Shown piece by piece: positions 1 to 5,632 of a DNA stretch of 5,632 bases. The position numbers and the translations under genes are program-made. The notes beneath the pieces were generated by a model. The model saw nothing but the letters and a program-made list of their open reading frames with translations. It was not told the DNA's origin and made no database searches. This stretch comes from Boseongicola sp. Lineage in GTDB: Bacteria; Pseudomonadota; Alphaproteobacteria; Rhodobacterales; Rhodobacteraceae. The first letter of the stretch is position 1. The number at the start of each line of letters is the position of its first letter. The stretch spans positions 1 through 5,632 of the forward strand of contig JABDPD010000461.1 in assembly GCA_013042895.1 (NCBI GenBank), read 5' to 3'.

Positions 1-507
1 ACTGGCTACTCCAGCACCAACTACCAACTCTGGGGGGCTTTCCCCATCGCGCTGTTCTTCTTCATCGGTTTAATTGGAGGCTGCGCGGGGTCGACCTGTT
101 GCTCCATCAAGATATTTCGTTACCAGATCCTCATGGCAGCGATCTCAAATCAGGTTCGCCGCATTCACTCACCCCACGGCGTCTTTCAGCCAAAGTACGA
201 TGGCCGAACAATCACTGAAGATGTGATCTCATCGGTTATGGCGTTCCTCACAATGTTCATTGTAAGCCTCGGCGTACTGTCGGTTCTTTTATCCATGACC
301 GGTCTCGACTTCATGACCTCCATCAGCGGAGCCGCCGCCGCCATCGCCAACATCGGACCCGGTCTTGGTGACATCATCGGCCCCACCGGCACCTTCGAGC
401 CTTTGAACGACCTTGCCAAATGGCTCCTGATCATCGGAATGCTTGTCGGACGACTTGAGCTGATGGTCGTCATGGTCCTTTTCACATCCCGTTTTTGGAG
501 AGCTTAA
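1..507 (+). CDS. trkH: TrkH-family potassium uptake protein, C-terminal part (5' truncated by window)
   Basis: Reading frame 1 is open from the first base to TAA at 505-507, giving 168 residues, so the gene starts upstream of the window. TrkH is the membrane-embedded, pore-forming subunit of Trk-type K+ uptake systems. It has four pseudo-repeats, each with a selectivity loop. The sequence shows GGCAGST at residues 26-32 followed by the basic segment SIKIFRYQ. Next comes a hydrophobic helix near residues 77-100, then NIGPGLG at 117-123, which is the fourth-repeat selectivity filter. A final hydrophobic segment contains GRLE and ends in LFTSRFWRA, the usual C-terminus of the family. The 133 ATG is internal (a Met within the frame), not a start. 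The stop codon overlaps the ATG of the next gene (TAATG), so the two are probably co-transcribed. The family call is firm; whether a TrkA partner is encoded nearby cannot be seen. Confidence 0.93.
   Translation, partial: TGYSSTNYQLWGAFPIALFFFIGLIGGCAGSTCCSIKIFRYQILMAAISNQVRRIHSPHGVFQPKYDGRTITEDVISSVMAFLTMFIVSLGVLSVLLSMTGLDFMTSISGAAAAIANIGPGLGDIIGPTGTFEPLNDLAKWLLIIGMLVGRLELMVVMVLFTSRFWRA
497..500 (+). promoter_or_regulatory. Ribosome binding site that decides the start of the ThDP enzyme gene
   Basis: GGAG lies 6 nt before the ATG at 507 and within the last codons of trkH. It sits correctly for the ATG at 507, whereas an in-frame TTG at 495 would overlap it and have no comparable site. The start at 507 (protein beginning MRPLGVELAAML) is therefore preferred. 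With the 1-nt stop/start overlap this suggests translational coupling to trkH. Confidence 0.6.
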
Positions 508-2096
508 TGCGTCCTCTCGGAGTAGAACTAGCCGCCATGCTGGCGGCACGTGGAGTCGACACGATCTTCGGCATCCCCGGCGTTCACAACATTGAGCTCT
601 ACCGCGGCATTGAAGACGCAAAGATCCGCCACGTCCTTGCGCGCCATGAACAGGGCGCGGGCTTCATGGCCGATGGTTACGCCCGCGCAACTGGCAAGCC
701 AGGCGTGTGCTTCGTGATCTCAGGTCCGGGTCTGACCAACGTCATGACGCCGATGGGGCAGGGCTATTCCGACAGCGTGCCGATGTTGGTGATCTCAACC
801 GTTCTGGACGAGACTGCCTCAAAACGCGGGCAACTTCACCAGATGCGAGATCAGGAAGGCGCGGCTGGAACGGTCTGCGACTGGTCCGAAACTGCACAGA
901 CCGCTGAAGCCGCTTATGCTCTGGTCGACCGCGCCTTTGCAGAGTTTGAAACTTCCCGCGCCCGTCCAAAACACATCCAAATCCCCATTGCCGTCCTCGG
1001 CGCGCCTGCGCCGTCCCCGCCAACTCCGCGTGGTTTGGCCATACGCGGAAAACTCGCACCAAACCCAAGAGACCTAACGTACGTCGCCTCACTGCTCACC
1101 GCCGCCGACAAGCCTCTCTTCATTTTCGGAGGCGGTGCCAAACGCGTCGCCACTAAACAAATCTTCGACATCCTGAAGCGCAGCGCTGCCGCAAGCTTCG
1201 TTACCTATGCTGGGCGAGGGATCGTAGCCCCTGACACGCCTCGCTTTCTTGGCTCGCACCTCGCATCTGGTGGGGCGGAAGCTCTCATCGGTGAGGCCGA
1301 TCTGATTATTGCAGTTGGGACGGAACTGGCTCCAACAGACCGCTGGCGGCCAAATCTCGGGGCGAAAGCCCCTATTGTGCGGGTCGATATCGACCCCGAG
1401 ATGCTCTCCCAATCCAAAAACCAAGACTTCGCTATCCGCGCCGATGCGGACTTGTTTCTGTGTGGCCTCAATGTCGAACTGGGCAATTCCAATTTGAGCA
1501 GCGCATGGGACGAACATGCGCTGTCCCATACCCGCGCACGTTGGACCCAAGACGTTACGAACGCCCGTCCTGGCATCGTTACCGTCTGTGACGCTTTGCG
1601 GGCCGCGCTGCCGGAAAAACTGCGCATTTACTCAGATATGACACAATTCGCTTACGCTGCGAAAGAAGTCTGGGACATGGATACCCCTGGCCTCTGGCAT
1701 CATCCAGTCGGTTTTGGAACGCTCGGATACGCGCTCCCCGCCGCTATAGGTGGAGCCGTCTCTGGTGGGCCAACACTCGCCATCGCGGGCGATTATGGCT
1801 TTCAGTATACCATCCAAGAGCTTGGAACTGCTGCCGAGTTAGACCTGAGCCTTCCCATTCTCGTCTGGGACAATGAGGCATTGGGCGAGATTCGCGACAA
1901 TATGGTCGAGGCGCAAATCGCCCCGAATGCCGTCCACGCGGTCAATCCCAAATGGGAACATCTCGCCGCGGCTTATGGCTGTGCCTATGCGGCTCCCAAA
2001 ACAACAGATGCACTCTGTGAAGCGACGTTGAACGCTCTCAACGCCGGTCGACCGACCTTGATCGTCGCAACGCCCGAGATCAGTTCCAGCAACTGA
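507..2096 (+). CDS. Thiamine-diphosphate-dependent decarboxylase, probable 5-guanidino-2-oxopentanoate decarboxylase (AruI-like)
   Basis: This encodes 529 residues, the usual size for the acetolactate synthase/pyruvate oxidase/decarboxylase superfamily. The N-terminal PYR domain (about 1-165) contains GIPGVHN (22-28) and HEQGAGFMADGYAR (47-60), with E48 as the conserved glutamate that activates the ThDP aminopyrimidine. A central domain (about 185-320) follows, with an FGGGAKR segment. The C-terminal PP domain (about 360-520) has the diphosphate/Mg motif as GDYGFQ (D429) and WDNEALGEIR (N456), a GDG-NN variant with Y for G and D455 for the first N; the two metal-ligand side chains remain. The GIPGVHN-ELYRG start and the GDYGFQ/DN variant resemble proteins annotated as AruI-type enzymes, which decarboxylate 2-ketoarginine to 4-guanidinobutyraldehyde in the arginine transaminase pathway. 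No small regulatory subunit gene follows, which argues against anabolic acetolactate synthase. No aminotransferase partner is in view, so the substrate is inferred. The gene overlaps the trkH stop by 1 nt and the convergent gene by 17 nt. Confidence 0.85.
   Translation: MRPLGVELAAMLAARGVDTIFGIPGVHNIELYRGIEDAKIRHVLARHEQGAGFMADGYARATGKPGVCFVISGPGLTNVMTPMGQGYSDSVPMLVISTVLDETASKRGQLHQMRDQEGAAGTVCDWSETAQTAEAAYALVDRAFAEFETSRARPKHIQIPIAVLGAPAPSPPTPRGLAIRGKLAPNPRDLTYVASLLTAADKPLFIFGGGAKRVATKQIFDILKRSAAASFVTYAGRGIVAPDTPRFLGSHLASGGAEALIGEADLIIAVGTELAPTDRWRPNLGAKAPIVRVDIDPEMLSQSKNQDFAIRADADLFLCGLNVELGNSNLSSAWDEHALSHTRARWTQDVTNARPGIVTVCDALRAALPEKLRIYSDMTQFAYAAKEVWDMDTPGLWHHPVGFGTLGYALPAAIGGAVSGGPTLAIAGDYGFQYTIQELGTAAELDLSLPILVWDNEALGEIRDNMVEAQIAPNAVHAVNPKWEHLAAAYGCAYAAPKTTDALCEATLNALNAGRPTLIVATPEISSSN
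2080..2096. repeat. Perfect inverted repeat coinciding with the convergent gene overlap
   Basis: TCAGTT (2080-2085), a 5-nt loop CCAGC, and AACTGA (2091-2096) form a perfect 6-bp stem. The repeat spans exactly the overlap of the two convergent genes: TGA at 2094-2096 stops the plus-strand gene, and the complement of TCA at 2080-2082 stops the minus-strand gene. A second small inverted repeat, TGACC/GGTCA (2094-2098 and 2104-2108, loop AATAC), shares the TGA. Neither is followed by a T-run, so a classic intrinsic terminator is not supported. A weak bidirectional stop or chance are both possible. Confidence 0.4.
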
Positions 2097-3768
2097 CCAA
2101 TACGGTCATATCCGCCGCGAGAAGCGTCAGATCCTCTGGCGCAATCTCGTCCGCCGCAGCGCTCACGGGTGCCGCAATACCGTTTGCGGCAAGAAACTCC
2201 GACAAAACGCTGGCGTCCAACGCGAACGCAACGCTCCCCGGTAATTGCCGCGCGCTGTCTTTGCTGTCCAGCAGCATGCCCATGACCGAGCCCGAGGTCT
2301 CAAACACAGGGCCGCCTGCATCGCCTGCCTCGCTCTGTACGTCCAAACGCTGTACGCGCGTATCGCCATCCAACCCTTTGACGTCCGAGAACGTGCCAAA
2401 AGTCAAAGAGGGCAAGGTCAAAACGCCCCCAAAGCTGAAACCAGAAACGGCTATATCCGACTGAAGGCGGGGTTCAACGCTCGCCAACCGCGCGCTCGCC
2501 AACGGAGCTATCGGGCTTTGTGGCGTGAGGTATGCCACGCCAAGTGCGTCATCCACGGCACCCACGGACATCACGATGTCCTCACCAACGGTCACACGTG
2601 AACATTGGTTCACCGCAGACGCCGTGGTTAAAACCGCACCGGAACTATCCACGAAAAATCCTGACCGGGCCCGCTCTGGACGACGGATCGCAAGCCCGGA
2701 CAAAAGGTCAATATCCTGCGTTCCCGTTGAAGCACTATCCTGCAAGACGCCATCGATTGGCAGGAATGTCTCCTGCATCGCCTGAAGCGCTAGCCGCTGG
2801 CGCTTTGGATCGTCCGCGGGCCAGATCAGCGAAAACCCCTTGATCGCGCCGCCATCAAGTCGCGCGTAGGTGTGCGAAATGATCTTGTTGTTCGTACCCG
2901 TCAGAGTGAAATCGTTGCGTCTCAAAGCCCGCGAACCCTCGAGAGGAACAATCTCAAGTGTCTGCATCACTTCAAAAAGGGCAGCCAACCTCTCGCGGTT
3001 TCCCTCCTGAGAAATCAGCAGAACCTGAACCCCATCATCAGTGGTCGAGCGATACTTCGCGAAAGGAGCTTCGTATTCTTCGAAGCTCACCAAACCACGT
3101 GGCAGATCAATCTCGATGCCCGCATTCGCTTCAATTGTAGGCGTCATATTCAGTGCCACAACCGCATCCTGATAGGCGGTAAGCATGTCCTGACGTTGCT
3201 TTGTGGTCATCACACCGGTGGCTTCGAAACCGTTCTGTTGCTGCCATGCCGCCATTGCACGTCGCGTGCCCGGGCCAAAGTCCGCGTCAATCGCTGCCGA
3301 ATAAACACCTTCCCAGCGTAATGCGACTTGTACCAATGCCCGTTCTTCTCTCGTCAACTGGCGCTCGCTCGCGCGGGCCTCGGCTTCGGTTTCCTCGCCG
3401 GCGACCAGCGGAGTTACAACGGTTTCAACCGACGCTGCACCAGGCGTGCCAGCGAAAAACTGGGTGCGGAAGTTGGCTCCATTGGCCAGAAAACTGTCGC
3501 GAGGAATGCGACCTTGAGCGCGTAATTGATTGAGAACATTAACCGCTTCAGCTTCGCTGTAAGGTCCAAGCGCAATTGCGTACCACCCCGACGACAAGCG
3601 ATAGCCCTGAACATCCGGCAATCCACTGGCATAAAACTCGGCCCGCTCTTGCGCTGCTCCGGCACTTGGCCGCGCTTCAATCTGAACCCAGGAACTGCCC
3701 TGAGCCAGAGCAATGCCAGCCCAAAACATCAGCAAAGCGCTCGCAATAAACTTCGCAAAAATCGTCAT
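2080..3768 (-). CDS. Exported SPOR / peptidoglycan-binding / trypsin-like protein, probable pseudoprotease
   Basis: This encodes 562 residues. Residues 1-22 are a signal peptide (basic K6, hydrophobic core, ALA before Q23), so the protein is probably periplasmic. Residues 27-95 look like a SPOR domain (WVQIEA start, GWYAIALGPY at 61-70), a fold that binds glycan strands of peptidoglycan. Residues 138-199 match PG_binding_1 (IDADFGPGTRRAMAAWQ). Residues 205-345 form a compact domain I cannot assign. Residues 368-540 look like a trypsin/HtrA-type (S1) domain: SGFFVDSSGAVLTTASAV, later GDAGGPVF and MGMLLD. Aligned by eye, the catalytic His is S384, the Asp is G410 (GVAYL in place of DLAVL, although D406/D407 are close by) and the Ser is A484 (GDAGGP for GDSGGP). 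The spacing between these positions is still typical, so proteolysis is unlikely and a binding or scaffold role on the cell wall is inferred. C389 and C560 are the only cysteines. The Shine-Dalgarno is weak (GGTGAG, 2 nt from ATG). The gene appears to be monocistronic within the window. Confidence 0.85.
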   Translation of the reverse strand: MTIFAKFIASALLMFWAGIALAQGSSWVQIEARPSAGAAQERAEFYASGLPDVQGYRLSSGWYAIALGPYSEAEAVNVLNQLRAQGRIPRDSFLANGANFRTQFFAGTPGAASVETVVTPLVAGEETEAEARASERQLTREERALVQVALRWEGVYSAAIDADFGPGTRRAMAAWQQQNGFEATGVMTTKQRQDMLTAYQDAVVALNMTPTIEANAGIEIDLPRGLVSFEEYEAPFAKYRSTTDDGVQVLLISQEGNRERLAALFEVMQTLEIVPLEGSRALRRNDFTLTGTNNKIISHTYARLDGGAIKGFSLIWPADDPKRQRLALQAMQETFLPIDGVLQDSASTGTQDIDLLSGLAIRRPERARSGFFVDSSGAVLTTASAVNQCSRVTVGEDIVMSVGAVDDALGVAYLTPQSPIAPLASARLASVEPRLQSDIAVSGFSFGGVLTLPSLTFGTFSDVKGLDGDTRVQRLDVQSEAGDAGGPVFETSGSVMGMLLDSKDSARQLPGSVAFALDASVLSEFLAANGIAAPVSAAADEIAPEDLTLLAADMTVLVSCWN

Positions 3769-3814
3769 CTCTCACCCGTCCGCATCTGGCGTCATCGCAC
3801 CGTTTCAACGTATT

Positions 3815-3843
3815 TACCTAGGCCACAGCGACATGCACGTCAA
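3815..3843 (-). promoter_or_regulatory. Candidate promoter for the pseudoprotease gene (weak)
   Basis: On the minus strand, TTGACG (complement of 3838-3843) matches the -35 consensus at five of six bases. A 17-nt spacer leads to TAGGTA (complement of 3815-3820), which matches TATAAT poorly. The AT-rich TAGGTAAATA stretch is the most plausible melting region, about 45 bp before the ATG. Alphaproteobacterial -10 elements are often degenerate, so this is only a candidate. Confidence 0.3.
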
Positions 3844-3860
3844 AAGCGACACGGGCTTCA

Positions 3861-3889
3861 TTGACCACCTGCCGCCTGTTGCCTATTGA
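3861..3889 (+). promoter_or_regulatory. Candidate sigma-70 promoter for the glyQ operon
   Basis: TTGACC at 3861-3866 matches the -35 consensus at five of six bases. An ideal 17-nt spacer leads to TATTGA at 3884-3889, a partial -10 match. Transcription would begin near 3896, leaving a leader of about 26 nt with the ribosome site at 3909-3912. If correct, the in-frame TTG at 3886 lies inside the -10 and cannot be the start of glyQ, which supports the ATG at 3922. Confidence 0.45.
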
Positions 3890-3908
3890 GAACGCGATTT
3901 TCAGCCCC

Positions 3909-3912
3909 GGAG
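3909..3912 (+). promoter_or_regulatory. Ribosome binding site of glyQ
   Basis: GGAG is placed 9 nt before the ATG at 3922. It supports that start over the upstream in-frame TTG at 3886, which has no purine-rich site in front of it. Confidence 0.55.
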
Positions 3913-3921
3913 ACAAGCCCC

Positions 3922-4844
<923 letters not shown>

Positions 4845-4845
<1 letters not shown>

Positions 4846-5195
4846 TGCCCAATTCTTCCATCCCCGTCCTGCGCGTCTCAGACTACCCACGCGCCCGCAA
4901 ATTCTGGACTGAAACAATGGGCTTCAAAGTCGGCGAAGAAGGCGGAGACCCGGCCCGCTTCGGCATTTTTCACCGCGGCAAAGCAACGATATTCGTTGAC
5001 GCGTGGTATGGCGCTGACGCCGAAGCTAGCCCCGGATGGCGTGCCTATTTCCACGTCGATGACGTTGATACCTTCGCGGACTCCATCAATTGGCCCGCCA
5101 AAGAGGGTCCCGAAAATAAGGTCTACGGTATGCGCGAGGTCGTGATCACTGACCCCGAGGGCAACCGTTTGTGTTTCGGAATGGATGCGGAATGA
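4845..5195 (+). CDS. Small VOC-superfamily (glyoxalase/bleomycin-resistance fold) protein, apparently without metal ligands
   Basis: This encodes 116 residues, about two beta-alpha-beta-beta-beta modules. The first is IPVLRVSDYPRARKFWTETMGF (residues 6-27) with a strand near 47-53. The second begins WRAYFHVDDVDTFAD (65-79) and ends VVITDPEGNRLCFG (99-112), the typical last strand of VOC proteins. Members include metal-dependent glyoxalases and dioxygenases, and metal-free drug-binding proteins. Aligned by eye to E. coli GloA, the four metal positions (H5, E56, H74, E122) fall on about I6, F50, R66 and C110. Glyoxalase I activity is therefore unlikely, and a metal-free binding protein of the bleomycin-resistance type fits better. 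The ligand is unknown. The ATG overlaps the glyQ stop by 1 nt, with AGGTG 7 nt upstream as a possible ribosome site, so it should be co-translated with glyQ. It overlaps the next gene by 4 nt. The fold is fairly sure; the function is not assigned. Confidence 0.85.
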
Positions 5196-5632
5196 ATGGA
5201 AAAGTGATCGGCATTGTACTCATAGCGACCGGCGTCCTAGGTGGCGGTGGCGTCTATTACCTGCAGGAATATGGCTTCTATGAAACTATCGAGGCCACCT
5301 CAGATGATATGGTCCAGATGACGAGAGTCACATCCGGTGCACCTGAATCCATTCTTTTCAGCGACTTTCAAGCTATCGATGCTGACAGTTCACCTATCCG
5401 CTACCGTGCCTGTTTCACCACGCCACAGTCGCTAGCTATGATGACCGAAACATACGAGCTCTATGACGCGGCCGAGCCGCTAAACGCCCCAGGGTGGTTC
5501 GACTGCTTTAGCGCAGACACCATTGCAGAAGCCCTCGCGACGGGTGAAGCGCTTGCCTTCATGGGAACCGAAAACGTTACTTACGGCATCGACCGCATCG
5601 TTGCGATCCACGAAGACGGTCGTGGCTTTGTC
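5192..5632 (+). CDS. Membrane-anchored DUF6446-like protein, 3' truncated by window
   Basis: This frame is open from ATG 5192 to the window end (147 codons, no stop). The ATG overlaps the VOC stop codon as ATGA, so translation is probably coupled; no strong ribosome site is visible. Residues 4-24 (KVIGIVLIATGVLGGGGVYY then L) form one transmembrane helix or uncleaved signal anchor with a short MNGK N-tail. The remainder is soluble and probably periplasmic: FSDFQAIDADSSPIRYRACF (56-75), TPQSLAMMTETYELYD (77-92), PGWFDCF (100-106) and NVTYGIDRIVAI (128-139). C74 and C105 could pair outside the cytoplasm. The pattern resembles the family I know as DUF6446, commonly found beside glyQ/glyS in Rhodobacteraceae. 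No biochemical function is known to me, and none is inferred beyond the location. If the family length holds, about 20 residues are missing past the window edge. Confidence 0.82.
   Translation, partial: MNGKVIGIVLIATGVLGGGGVYYLQEYGFYETIEATSDDMVQMTRVTSGAPESILFSDFQAIDADSSPIRYRACFTTPQSLAMMTETYELYDAAEPLNAPGWFDCFSADTIAEALATGEALAFMGTENVTYGIDRIVAIHEDGRGFV

Larger units (their letters stand above)
3769..3921. other. Divergent intergenic region
   Basis: These 153 bp separate the minus-strand pseudoprotease gene from glyQ and form the only real non-coding gap in the window. They must hold the promoters of both directions. Candidate -35 elements are present on each strand, back to back about 17 bp apart (listed separately). 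I see no T-box leader, which is consistent with a Gram-negative synthetase gene, and no convincing riboswitch or strong hairpin. CCTAGG at 3817-3822 is only a short palindrome. Confidence 0.6.

Noticed and set aside
133..135. ATG at 133 as a gene start
   Set aside because: The same frame is open back to base 1 and encodes TrkH pore-loop sequence, so this is an internal methionine.
495..506. TTG at 495 as the start of the ThDP enzyme
   Set aside because: The GGAG site overlaps these codons and is correctly spaced for the ATG at 507, whose product begins as family members do.
1089..1550. 153-codon open frame on the minus strand
   Set aside because: It lies wholly antisense to the well-supported ThDP enzyme gene, its protein shows no recognisable motif, and long antisense frames are expected at this GC content.
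507..2096. Acetolactate synthase large subunit (ilvB)
   Set aside because: The superfamily is right, but no ilvN-like small subunit follows and the N-terminal and cofactor motifs look closer to AruI-like enzymes.
2080..2108. Rho-independent terminator
   Set aside because: The stems are only 5-6 bp and not GC-rich, and neither strand shows a T-run after them.
2872..3321. 149-codon open frame on the plus strand
   Set aside because: It is antisense to the pseudoprotease gene, its product is rich in Arg, His and Cys in the manner of shadow frames, and it has no domain pattern.
2080..3768. Active DegP/HtrA-type serine protease
   Set aside because: The fold resembles one, but the catalytic His and Ser positions are clearly Ser and Ala and the Asp position appears to be Gly.
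3886..3921. TTG at 3886 as the start of glyQ
   Set aside because: There is no ribosome site before it, the extra 12 residues look non-conserved, and it falls in the candidate -10 element.

Overview
The window looks like chromosomal DNA from a marine-type alphaproteobacterium of the Rhodobacteraceae (roseobacter group). Three observations support this. The GC content is moderately high. The glycyl-tRNA synthetase is of the separate alpha-subunit type. A glyQ-linked small membrane protein resembles the family I know as DUF6446, and the SPOR/peptidoglycan-binding/trypsin-like protein between the gene sets has a layout I associate with the same group. The assignment rests on recognition by eye, not on a database search. 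Coding density is very high: the only non-coding stretch is about 153 bp, and neighbouring genes otherwise touch or overlap.

Left part (1-2096, plus strand): the 3' end of a trkH-type potassium transporter gene, then a complete thiamine-diphosphate (ThDP) decarboxylase-like gene whose ATG overlaps the trkH stop codon (TAATG). The enzyme most resembles AruI-type 5-guanidino-2-oxopentanoate (2-ketoarginine) decarboxylase. Middle (2080-3768, minus strand): a convergent gene for an exported 562-residue protein with a signal peptide, an N-terminal SPOR domain, a PG_binding_1 domain, an unassigned central domain and a trypsin-like domain. By eye, the catalytic residues of the trypsin-like domain are replaced, so it looks like a pseudoprotease. 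Its 3' end overlaps the ThDP gene by 17 bp, and those 17 bp form a perfect small inverted repeat.

Right part (3769-5632, plus strand): a short divergent promoter region, then a tightly coupled run of glyQ (glycyl-tRNA synthetase alpha subunit), a small VOC/glyoxalase-fold protein lacking the usual metal ligands, and a membrane-anchored DUF6446-like protein that runs off the window end. The start and stop codons of these genes overlap (TGATG, ATGA), which points to one translationally coupled operon. glyS (the beta subunit) would be expected just downstream but is not in the window.

No RNA genes, CRISPR arrays, insertion sequences or other mobile elements are visible. The most interesting item is the apparent pseudoprotease. 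Second is the pair of small non-synthetase genes placed behind glyQ. Otherwise this is an ordinary housekeeping region, and I do not see a new defence or mobile system.
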